Shown: positions 1 through 12,800 of the stretch, one piece after another
How positions within the stretch are numbered: position 1 is the first letter of the stretch
How the letters are laid out: each line of letters opens with the position of its first letter
NCBI RefSeq assembly: GCF_963678635.1
Contig: NC_087069.1
Location: 39,703,076-39,767,075 of the forward strand
Source: Symsagittifera roscoffensis
Lineage: Eukaryota; Xenacoelomorpha; Acoela; Convolutidae
Direction: 5' to 3'
Length of the DNA stretch: 64,000 nucleotides
Made by a program: the position numbers and the translations under genes
Notes under the pieces: model-generated
Database searches by the model: none
What the model was told of the DNA's origin: nothing
Seen by the model: only the letters and a program-made list of their open reading frames with translations

Positions 1-639
1 AATGAAAATTGAACAAAAACGGTTTCGGTAAGTTATTCGCATGGGTGCTCGCCTTGAGCTCTTTGTCATTTTTGTTCCGACTATTGAAAATGGGGAGGAA
101 CTTTTGTCTTCGAGTGGTTTAGTTTTCTCTCTTTTGCTTTGGTTTTTTTTCCAGCGAATTCAGACACGAAAAATAATCGTCGGAATGGGTGTAGTCTATC
201 AGTCATGACTTGTACGACATTGAAAAAATTCTCAAAATACTCTAAGTTGAGAAAAACCAGTTTGAAATTTTCAAATTTTGGTCGATTTTGAACAAAAAAA
301 GCGAAGGACAGGCCTATTATAAATGAAAAACTCGTGAAATTCTTACTCAATACTTAAACCAAGCCATCTTCTGAATAAAAAATTTCATAAAAATATCTGA
401 TGTCTTATTTTTTTAGAACTGTTGTTCAATATGCCTATTTTACTATGATTATCAAATATCCCCAAGTTCTATGCTTTCGTTCAGATCCTTTTATCACACA
501 TCGCACAAAAAACGACACTAATTTTTGGTTTTTTAAAAATCAGTAACTTTTTTGGTTCTTTGGTATTCTGCGCTAGATGCGGAATATTCTGTGCTACATG
601 TTCTTGTTACTATTATAACTAAAATAAAATTTCTCTTAC
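1..639. other. Intron sequence downstream of exon 19
   Basis: AT-rich sequence with no exon I can support. The stretch near 470-600 resembles the one near 14925-15010 (both carry a GATCCTTTTAT word and GTGCTACnTGT), so it is probably an old dispersed repeat. Confidence 0.5.
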
Positions 640-807
640 CAGTCCTGATTTTGGACGAGTGCCATCGCCCTTCTTAGCTCCACGTCAGGGGAACTTCTTA
701 ACTGAGGCGTCTGCTGTTGCGATGAAGAGGGGGTTGAGGAGGACGAGGCTGATGACGAGTGGGGTTGGGCAGAGGGGGATGATTTGTTGTTGTTGTTGCT
801 CGGGGCA
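640..807 (-). CDS. TOGARAM-like exon 19: end of linker and first helix of TOG3
   Basis: 168 nt, phase 2 to phase 2, acceptor GTTTAG and donor GTAAGAG. A poly-Ser/Asn/Gln run gives way to SSPDVELRRAMALVQNQDW, matching KPEIALTEALRLLADEDW at the start of vertebrate TOG3. The next exon is not recognisable in bases 1-639, so the gene continues outside the window. Confidence 0.88.
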
Positions 808-3800
808 CTAAACAATTTACATTTTTCAGATATGCCATGACTGTCTTTTTAAAGAAACAATCAGCCAAAAAATCAGAAAAAAAAGGATTTTGCTCATCGC
901 CAACTTCCATTAAAATATTTACCAGCTTCGATCTCATTTGTGGGGATGTGAACTTTGTCTGTGCGTTTTAATGCGAAATCACACTATAAATTGCAAAAGC
1001 ACGATAGAAAAGCCACAAATTCATAAAGGTGAAGCCAATAAACGCGCGATGAGTTAAATCGCGGATTATTTAACAGTACCTGTTAGGCCAATAGTCAGGC
1101 CTGAAATTTAAAAAGTAAAAATATATTTGAAAAACAAGAATTCAAAAGTTTTATACGATTTTGTGGGACCTTACAAAGATCTTTTTGCTCCTGAAAAAAT
1201 AACATGTAAATATCAAAATATCAGAGTTTTTGCAAAAGCGTTTTAGAATTGGAATATTTTCAGCTGAAAAGCTCTATTGATTCGTCAAGGTTCGAAACCT
1301 TTTTTCAGCTACATAATTGCAAGATTCTTTCAAACACGTTTCGTTGCTCATTACACCATAGAAAAGATTACAGCAGATTCGCATGCCTCATAACAAATTT
1401 GGCACCAAGTCACCTGGGATTAATTTTTTATTTATCTACAGAGGTTATTTACTTGGTTATATAAGATTATAACTTGGTTAAATTTATAAGTTATCAACTA
1501 ACAAGCTGGACTTGTGTTTTGGACCCTGTTGTGATTGCGTCTGCTGTGGTGGTTGACTGTTATAGCTGGACTGACTGTTGTTGTTGTGTTTGAGCCCTGG
1601 AGTGGGGGCGGAGTTGAGAGATGCACGGGTTTCAACTGTGGGATCCACCCATGCTGTAAGAAAAGAAAATACTAACTTAAAAACAGCATGTGTAGTTCTT
1701 GTTTTTAAGCACGGGTACAGTTGCCGTTCTCGGATAAGAAATAGTATCTCGAATGTTGGTATTTTCCCTTGTTGATAATTCATCTTACTTAGGATAGGAA
1801 TTAAGAAATTCCCATGAGATGAACGAGCTATACATCATCGGAAAGCACATCAATAATAAAGAAAACTTGAACTCATTGATGTCTTTCAGTAAAACTTAAA
1901 ACGTCATTTTTCTGACTTGGCTAAATAGGGTTTAAAATCGATATTATAACTCGAATTACCCAAAGAAATTGAGTGTTTGATCGCCGGAGTGTTTGGATTG
2001 TTTTTTGGACATTATTTGATTACCTCAAAGAAAGCGTGCACGGAATCAAAAGTGGTATCATTTTAAAGCATAAATATTGGTCAAGACTCGAATTCGAAAA
2101 AAAATCGAAAAACTTGTCCATGTCGTGAAAAACGGGTCTGAATATTTTCAGACTACATAAGACTAAAATTGATGGGTGGCTGAATTTTCCACTTGAGGTT
2201 ACTTTTGTGATTATTAGCTCTCATTCTTGCAATATGTCAAGTAAACAGTCACACTTTTTAATTTTTTCGATCAACTTGAGATTGTATAAAAATAATTTTA
2301 AAAAATGAACGTTTCTTTTCTAAAATGAACCTCTCTTTTCGAAAGGTCGGATGTGTGAGGCCCACCATGATCCGTGCTCGTTGCTTGAAGATGGGGCAAC
2401 ATTACCCAGCCCAGTAAATTAACCAAAAAACATTGCATGTAGTTGTTAAGCAGGGGCACAACAGCGCTTCGCCGTGATGAGCTGTACAGCTCGAATGTTG
2501 GTCCTTCCCTCGTGGATAAATGGCGTTAATCTATTTCTTAGCAGTTCTCACCTTCCTCCCTGCTCTTCTGCAGCTTCTGCTGCTGCTCCCTCTTCTTCTT
2601 CTCCGCCTTCTCCCTCCTCTGCTTCTCCTTGATGTCCTCTATCTTTCTTCTAGTTGAGTCACTCACTCCGTCTGCCCCACTCTTGCTGTCACTTATCCCC
2701 CCACCTGAGGGGGTGCCATTTAGTGTTGCGGTCTGGTGGGTGGAGTCACCCGCACCCATCACTGCCACCGCCGCCAAATTCTCATCATCACCTGAAACGC
2801 CAAGTGAAATTAAAACGTAGCATGCTTTGGATGCCAAGTTCAATTAAAATAAAACAATGTCATGACCAGCAGCATGAGAATAAAATTAAGTTGTTCGATC
2901 CTCTCTTGCACAAAAACTGAGCATCATTTAAGTACTTACTTTTACATCAAAACTCAATACGTGACCTTGACCTAGGTAATAGAAAAGGACATTGAACCAG
3001 ATAAAATTTCATTGAGCACTGATTTTAATTGAGCACTTACCGTTGTAAGCGTTGTTGTTTCCGTTGTGTGAAGGATATTTGTTTCCTTCAAAGTAGTTTC
3101 CAATCGGTGCCGACTTGTATTTTAGGTCATCATCCTCATCTAGGGGGTCTAGAAAAATCATATAACTAAATCTTCATTTTTCAACCGTCAGAAACTGGCG
3201 TGGATTTTCCGAATTTTGATTCAATTCATTAATTTAATAGAGATAAATTTGGAAAATTTTGCACACGAAAAACGTTTCAACGTTTTCACATGAAATTTGA
3301 AAATAATCTGAAATTCCTTCGAAACCAGTTAAAATTTCATTCCATTCGATCTAAATTACTTGTTAAATTAAACTGTGCTCACCTTTGTACAGTTGAGGGT
3401 TGTAGCTTTTCCTGACAGCAGTGTACCTAGAATATAAATCTCAAAATGTAAAATCTCGATAATCAAAAATATGTTTCAGGTGACTCAAAAATCACAATAA
3501 AAGATGCTATAATTAATTTTTTTAAAATGAAGGTATTTGTGTGTGTGTGTGTGTGTTCCAACAAAATACAGCAATATCTACTGTTTTCAACCAAGTATAA
3601 ATTACAACGCTAAATTGGCTATATATTTGCAAAATATAAACTCAATTATTTTTCGAAGGCAAAGCGCACAAATAATATCGGTACAGCTACACAGCTAAAA
3701 AACGATTTCTTCTTTGTTTACTGCGTCATCAATTAAATAAAACGAGCAAAAACACAAGATCAATGAAAATTCTGAAAAAAGAAAACGAATTATATAAACA

Positions 3801-6800
3801 AAAGCTTGTTGAATTAAGCAAACAATAGCTAACTTCAAAACTTTGAGGCGAGACATCATTTTATTAGGTCAAAGGAGCTCGAAAAAAAATATAGCCAATC
3901 AAAGATTGGAAAAGAGATTGCGTAATGAACGCAAGTAAACATATAAAACACACTTTCTTGGAAAAATCTCAACTTTCGAATTTCAAAAAAAAATAGATGC
4001 CCTTTAAACTCTAGAACTATTTATAATTGGCGCTTTTTTGATAACATAAACCCAACTTGACAAAAATGGATCAATAGGTAAAGTTTTTATTCCGCTGGGA
4101 AATCTTGAAAATAAATTCCACTTTCGGAACTAGAAAAACCGTTCACGTTTTTTCGCGCCATTTCCAAGTATCCAACAGCTGGAAAATTGTTCATGAACTC
4201 GAGGTAACCCGGAAAAATGAATCAATAGGTGATTTATAAATTCCGTTGCGAATTTTAATCCACTATTAAAACTGAGAGTAAAACATGGCCATCAGAAAGT
4301 TTAAAGTTTTTTTAGACTTTTTCATAGTTTCAACCATGTTCAAAAAAAAAAAAATAATTCAAAGAATCACGTGAAAGCTTCAAGAATTTCAAGAAACTTT
4401 TAATATTGGCACTTTTTTCATCAAGACTAACCCAATTAGGGAAGCTGGGCCAGAGGGTTATTTTTTCATTCCGTTGGGTAAACTAACACAGACGTCGAAG
4501 CTGCACTTCACGAACACAAGCGAGAAAATGGCAAAAGGAAGGCCGAAAAAATTAAGTAAAATAAAAGTTAAAATTGAATCAGCTTTCAAAGAATTTGTTA
4601 ATAGATTGTTAATGGTATGCAGCAAAAATGCCATCAAAATGAGCCCTAGTTTATGCAAATTGGGTTGGAAAATGAGGATCCCTAATATAACAATACGGTC
4701 GATGGCTCGCTTGGGTAAAATAATAATCGACTTTCGCAATTGAAGTCATTCACATTTTTTTTCCATAATTAGAGAGCGTAATTTGCCTTCAGATAAACCA
4801 AAGTCAAAAACAAAAGTCAAACCGCGAAAAAATCAAACTTGAGCGCAATCAAACCTTTTCTTGAAAAAAAGTTTAAAAATAAATACTTCGTACATATGTT
4901 TTTACACTTGCCATTTCATTTTTGGAGCTGAAATGAAACGACATTGATTTAAATCCATACTTTTTCTCCTAAAAATTCGTCGATGTCGCTTCAACACAGA
5001 AGATTCCCTTCAACTTTTTGAGCGCAATTTGAACGCAATTTTGAACGCAACTTCAACTTTTTGAACGTAAATTATTAAGGAACTAGGGGGTAGTTAAGAA
5101 ACTCCGAGAATCACAGCTTATCAAGTAGAAAAAATATGCAGGGCTTTTTAAGCAGAAGAGATTCACACAACCTGTAATTCCAGTGAATCCAAAACTCAGA
5201 TTTGTGAGTATAATTTTTCAGAAAAGTCCAATGGCTTCAAAAAACGATAAATAAAATTGACATTTATGAGATTGATAGATTGTTGTGCAACAAGCTTTTG
5301 GGAGTAGCCGCTTATGAAGAAGAGAATCGCGCAACATCTAGTTTTTGTGACCACGAAAAAAAAAAACTTAAAAAAGGGTCAAATCTTCTCCCGCATATTT
5401 GCGACGGATGTAGACAGAGGGTTTAAGTGAAAATAGACTAGGGGAGTATGCAGGCACACATTTGCATTGACACCCTTTCTAAAATTCGTAGAAAAAAATG
5501 AGAAACCTTAAATTTTTGCAAAAACATCCAGAGCGTCTCAAAAAAAATAAAAAAACAGTTCCATACATTTTCATAATACCTTTTCTTATCAAACAGGAAC
5601 ATTAGGCAAACAGGCCAAGCGAAACATTTGACTTCTATATTATCGACGGAAGAAAACTCACAAAGCGAAAACAAAGCCGACAAACTTTCAGCAGACACCA
5701 GTTGAGCCGAAATAAATGATTTTAAAAAACCTTTTAAAAGTTTCAAGTCTCCCTGCAACTGCAAAAAATAACACTTGCCAATCCATAATATTTACTTAAA
5801 GCAGAAGAAAAATCCGTCATGTTGCAACTAAGCCGACAAAACTTGAGCAGACAAACGAAAGTCCAGCAAAACCAAACTTTATCAGAAAGAATTTCAATTG
5901 CACACTGAAAATTGATAAGATTCAATGATAAATCTAAAAGAAAAGTTGAAAATGGGTAAGAAAAGTTGTTTACGGAAAACAAGTGTAGTAACCGATTACA
6001 AGAAACTTACTTTCATAAGAGTAAAAATCTGAGAAAATCAAAAACTTTTTAACATTCAAATTACGGAGAAAACAATATATCACGTTCAGCTCTTTTGAAT
6101 TTCAAAACATGATTACTACTAATGCGTTTATTGTCCGTTTACCCTATGTGGCGGGGTTGGACATTCCGAAAGCGCTTAAGCTATGGTATATCTGGATAGC
6201 TTGACAAATTCCAGCATTCAGATGATGGTACTCTGAAAACATAGGCGCTACGCGCAATACACCGAAGGCATAGAAACTGAAGCAAAAACCAAACAACTTG
6301 AACAACTAATAATTGAAGAATAACAGTTCTAGAACAAAAAATCGTACTAATACATGTATACACCAAAATTTTGCTATATCGAGAAAGAGCCTGAAATAAC
6401 AGTTCTAGAACTAAAAATCGTACTAACACATGTATAGGTTAAATTTTTGAAATATCAACGAAGATCATAAAATAACACTTCTAGAACTAAAAATCGTACT
6501 AACACATGTATACACCAAAATTTTACTATATTGACAAAGAGCCTGAAATAACAGTTCGTGAGCTAAAAATCGTACGAACACATGTATACACCAAAATTTT
6601 GCTATATTGGCAAAGATCATGAAATAACAGTTCGAGAGCTAAAAATCGTACTAACACATGTATACGTCAAATTTTTGCTATATTGACAAAGATCATGGAA
6701 TAACAGTTCTAGAGCTAAAAATCGTACTAACACATGTATACACCAAAATTTTGCTATATTGACAAAGATCATGGAATAACAGTTCGAGAACTAAAAATGG

Positions 6801-9800
6801 TACTAACACATGTATACAATAAAATTTTGATATATTGACAAAGATCATGAAATAACAGTTCGAGAACTAAAAATCGTAATAACACATGTATACACTAAAG
6901 CGAAAACAAAGCCGACAAACTTTCAGCAGACACCAGTTGAGCCGAAATAAATGATTTTAAAAAACCTTTTAAAAGTTTCAAGTCTCCCTGCAACTGCAAA
7001 AAATAACACTTGCCAATCCATAATATTTACTTAAAGCAGAAGAAAAATCCGTCATGTTGCAACTAAGCCGACAAAACTTGAGCAGACAAACGAAAGTCCA
7101 GCAAAACCAAACTTTATCAGAAAGAATTTCAATTGCACACTGAAAATTGATAAGATTCAATGATAAATCTAAAAGAAAAGTTGAAAATGGGTAAGAAAAG
7201 TTGTTTACGGAAAACAAGTGTAGTAACCGATTACAAGAAACTTACTTTCATAAGAGTAAAAATCTGAGAAAATCAAAAACTTTTTAACATTCAAATTACG
7301 GAGAAAACAATATATCACGTTCAGCTCTTTTGAATTTCAAAACATGATTACTACTAATGCGTTTATTGTCCGTTTACCCTATGTGGCGGGGTTGGACATT
7401 CCGAAAGCGCTTAAGCTATGGTATATCTGGATAGCTTGACAAATTCCAGCATTCAGATGATGGTACTCTGAAAACATAGGCGCTACGCGCAATACACCGA
7501 AGGCATAGAAACTGAAGCAAAAACCAAACAACTTGAACAACTAATAATTGAAGAATAACAGTTCTAGAACAAAAAATCGTACTAATACATGTATACACCA
7601 AAATTTTGGTATATCGAGAAAGAGCCTGAAATAACAGTTCTAGAACTAAAAATCGTACTAACACATGTATAGGTTAAATTTTTGAAATATCAACGAAGAT
7701 CATAAAATAACACTTCTAGAACTAAAAATCGTACTAACACATGTATACACCAAAATTTTACTATATTGACAAAGAGCCTGAAATAACAGTTCGTGAGCTA
7801 AAAATCGTACGAACACATGTATACACCAAAATTTTGCTATATTGGCAAAGATCATGAAATAACAGTTCGAGAGCTAAAAATCGTACTAACACATGTATAC
7901 GTCAAATTTTTGCTATATTGACAAAGATCATGGAATAACAGTTCTAGAGCTAAAAATCGTACTAACACATGTATACACCAAAATTTTGCTATATTGACAA
8001 AGATCATGGAATAACAGTTCGAGAACTAAAAATGGTACTAACACATGTATACAATAAAATTTTGATATATTGACAAAGATCATGAAATAACAGTTCGAGA
8101 ACTAAAAATCGTAATAACACATGTATACACTAAAATTTTGATATATTGACATAGATCATAAAATAACAGTTCGAGAACTAAAAATGGTACTAACACATGT
8201 ATACGCTAAAATATTGCTATATTGACGAAGAGCCTGAAATAACAATTCTAGAGCTAAAATCGTATTAACACATGTATACACCAATATTTTGCTATATCGA
8301 CAAAGAGCCTGAATAAACGTTGTAGAACTAAAAATCTTACTAACACATATATACACCAAAATTTTGCTATATTGACAAAGAGCCTGAAATATTGACAAAG
8401 AACCTGAAATAACAATCGTAGAACTAAATGTCGTACTTACGCATTGTAGATCAATTTCTATAGCTATAATAAAATACAAAAGATTGTGTTTGTATGTGTA
8501 GCAAAACGCCTCCTGTTTTACACCTAATACAAGTATACACAGACCAGTTAATTGAAACTACAGTGTACCTATTACAAGTATACACAGATCAGTTAAACTA
8601 AAGAAACTGTGTACCTAATACAAGTATACACGATCAGTTGATTAAACTACAGTGTACCTAATACAAGTATACACAGCAGTTGAAATAGAAAAACTGTGTA
8701 CCTAATACAAGTATACACAGACCAGTTGATTGAAACTACAGTGTACCTAATACAAGTATACACAGCAGTTGAAAAAAAACTGTGTACCTAATACAAGTAT
8801 ACACAGACCAGTTGATTGAAACTACAGTGTACCTAATACAAGTATACACAGCTGTTGAAATAGAAAAACTGTGTACCTAATACAAGTATACATAGATCAG
8901 TTGATTGAAACTACAGTGTACCTAATACAAGTATACACAGCAGTTGAAAAAAAACTGTGTACCTAAAACAAGTATACACATACCAGTTGATTGAAACTAC
9001 AGTGTACCTAATACAAGTATACACAAAAGTTGAAATAGAATAACTGTGTACCTAATACAAGTATACACAGATCAGTTGATTGAAACTACAGTGTACCTAA
9101 TACAAGTATACACAGCAGTTGAAAAAAAACTGTGTACCTAATACAAGTATACACAGACCAGTTGAGCTGCTGGCAGAAAATCATACAGTGACTAGCTAAA
9201 ACTTTGTAACCACCTGTTCAGAATGGCAAGGGAAGAATTGAAAATGTTTTTTTTAAGAATTAAGGTGTAAAATTTATTGGTCGTACATTAAAACAGATTG
9301 TAAATTCTTAAAACACGTAGTCCAAAATGCTCGTACTGTTCGACGTGACCTGCATTGTCAACTGTGACCCTCTAAGAGAATGAATAAAATGCAGTAATGG
9401 TAAATTTCAAAAAAGATTCAGAGAAAATTATCACAAAGAACTCATCTACTGCTAGTCAATCAAAAATATAACAAGGTACATTTGAACGATTTGAGAGACA
9501 TAACAAAAACTTGTCTACAACTAGACATCCAGAAAGTGTAAAGCAGTCTTAAGCGTACTACTAATAGGCGGTGTGTAAACGTGATACAACGCCTTGGGTG
9601 AACTCGAGCGTAATGGACGGGTTCTCGAGAAAGAACTCAGACAGGCTTACTTCGTTTGTGCATGGAGCGGGAAAAAGATTTAAATCTATCAGAAACCGGC
9701 GTTTGTCACTAATAACAACGTGTGCAACATCTTTTGGCGTTGGTGCCCGACTGACAAGTCCACATGCCGGATTCTTGCACTTCAGAACTTTTCCCTGCAA

Positions 9801-12800
9801 CCGAAAATGATTTCAGTTTTTATTCAACAACGATACAATAGTTTTCAATGCAATACAAAAGCATTGTCTGAATTACACACCTTGCTAAGTTCAATGACTT
9901 CAACATTTTTGATGTTGCACGAGGAGCAGGTGTCGTGGTTCGATTGTTGAATGCCCTACGACACAACTTGGACAACTTCGGTAACACAAGAGACCGCATC
10001 ATCGGCAAGTGTTTCTTTCACCTTTTCGAATTCGCCATTGGAGTCCATTGTTGGGACAATCGAAAGAGCCTGAATTGAATATCAGAAAACATATGCAAAA
10101 TATATAAAAAGTTGAAATAGAAATAATTAAATAGACATGAAAAAATATATATGAACAAATAACCAAACAAACAGACCCATAATATAAATAAATGAAAATA
10201 AATAAATTAAATAAATACACACGCAGAAATAATAAAAGCAAAACTAAAAGAAAGAAAGAATAATTAAATAAATAAACAAAACACGTGATAAAAATAAACA
10301 AAAATAAATATGTACATACATAAATTATAAATAAATATAAGCAAACTAAACATAATTAAATAAATAGAAGAACAGATAATTAAATAAATAAAGATGAACA
10401 AATAAAGAAACAAACATACGCAATCACGTGACATAGCGCGATATAGTCCAGCCCACATGATAATTGATAACTGTGGACGTTATTTGTCGACACTTGACAA
10501 CAGACAACATTTAAAAAAAAAAACCGTTACACGATACCATAACACCTTGACTAAAGTCTTCGGTGTAAAAATTCAAGCTATTTAATGGAAAAAAAATACG
10601 TTTTTTCATGCCATTCGATCAAGGCAGTCTGTGGGTTTGAGGCTTCATTTTCTCAGGTTTCGTTTAACACAATCAATCTGGGATTTTCAGGTCTCCCGTC
10701 TCCCAGCAGGTCTTTTACCAGGGACTGAAACACAGTCTGCTGATTTTAGTGCATAATCATTTTCTCGCCGGTTAACATGGCCAAACCATCGTAGCCGTAA
10801 TTGTAGCTTGTCCAGATCAACAAACCCTGTCATTTCAAAACTCCTTTGTTGGTTTCTGTCTTTATTTGTGACTCCTCTGATCCTATAGAGAGCTTTCATA
10901 TCAGCACTCATAGGAGAGCTGGATATTGCCTTGGTATGCGCTCAGAGTTCAGGGCAACATCAGAACTGGCCGGAGACAAGCTCCGTAGATATGACTCCTT
11001 ACAATCAAGTCACTATTTTTCAGCAGCAGAGGCGCAATTTGCCGCCATTTCAACGAGCATGGTGCTATTCTGATAAATGATGCTCGCATTGCGTCATTTG
11101 ACAGGAAATCATGTCACTCAGAATAAAATAAATCAGGTTAAATTGAATCAGGTAAATTTCTTCTAGTTTTTGACAATGCTACTTTAGCAAACAAAAATTT
11201 CAGACTGCGCTTATTCGACATCAATCTTTCGTGCTTTGTTACAATTTAAGAGGCGAATGAGCATCAATCTTAGTATATGTGAAATCGAACTGATGCACAA
11301 AACAAAAACATTTTTTATTAACAAAAACATTGCTGAAAATTATTTGCCATACAAAACAAGAAAGCCGCTAGGTCGGAAAAAAATCGAAACAGTCGAAACG
11401 AGATCTATCAAAATGAATTAGGCCAGTATTGAAAAAAACCTCTGAGACAACAGAATGCGAAATTAGCATCAGAAAGAATTGCCAAGCGCTAACAAAGCCG
11501 AGAACACATTAGCAGAAACCCTTTTTTTAACCCATGACTGTTTTATGCACTTTCCCACACTAAGGAATAGCTTCGCTCTGGAATCTGGAGGCGCGGTCGA
11601 CAAAAAGCTAGAAGTCATTCGCCAGTGTGTCCTCGCTTAACACAAATGCCTGGACAAAAAATCTTAGAGCGAAGTTTTACCATTAAACAGGACAAGAAGC
11701 CCTTCCTGTCCTGTTTAATGGTAAAACTTCGCTCTAAGATCTTTTGTCCAGGCATTTATGTTATGCGATGACACACTGGCGAATGACTGCTAGCTTTTGG
11801 TCGACCGCGCCTCCAGATTCCAGAGCGAAGCTATTTCTGATTGTGGGAAAGCGCATAAAAACTCTAAGCTAACAAAGTCAACTAAAAAAAAACATTTTCT
11901 TCAAAATGTCAAGAGAAATTAAGGTTCAAGATGACTTACTGAAAAAAACCTGACGTGATTGAAAGCTTGTTAAGACATCTACTAAAAAATCACCTATGCT
12001 GCACCTTGAAAAACTCTAACTCACATTTCAACTTTCTGCTGAAGAGTCTCCACTGGTAGATTCTCCAAATCCAATTTATCCGACACATGTGAGGACTGGT
12101 TCGGCCTCAAGTGTCCATTGTAATATCCATTATTGCCATTAGAGGTACCTCTTTGATCTCTCGTGTACCTATTGTCATGTTGTGGACCACCTGCAAACAA
12201 TTTTTTTCGTTAGATGGCAAAATTAGCCCAGACAATTCTCACCTAATACAGCCTGAAAAAGAATAGTTACCAACACACTATGAAGCAAAAATAATAACAA
12301 AAATTAAATCATTCGAAAGTTCTGAACCATTTCAACCGTAGTTTACAATGTCAAAAAATCAGTAAGACAAAAAATGGTCATCTTTACTTCATGCATTTCA
12401 AGTTTTCTAAAACGAATGATTCAATAAACTAAACTTTAATTTGTACCATTGCTAACATTCACATAGTACAGACCTGCTATTGTGTAGTTTATATCTGGTA
12501 TGTTGTTCCCACTGGAGTAGGGAGACTCGGTCGAGTCAGTTCGCTTCTCAGCCTTCTTCTTAGCCGCCGAATTACGCACAGAGCTGAGAGCTTTCTAAAT
12601 CAGGTATTTATAATAGCTTCATTATAACTTTAATATAACTTAATTTGGGTAATGATTAGCAGTCAAATATTGCTATAAAACATTAACTATAGTATTAATG
12701 GCATGAGAATTGATCTGAATCTTTTAGTTAATCAACGGCCGATCTTATGTTTCAAACTCTCTCATTATAATTTATAACATAAAAACCCCTCTGTTGGTTT

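Noticed and set aside
8513-9165. CRISPR array
   Set aside because: Spacers are themselves repeated and alternate between two types; the context is eukaryotic intron DNA.
9999-10458. Hydrophobic minus-strand frames suggesting membrane proteins
   Set aside because: They come from the AAATA-rich low-complexity tract.
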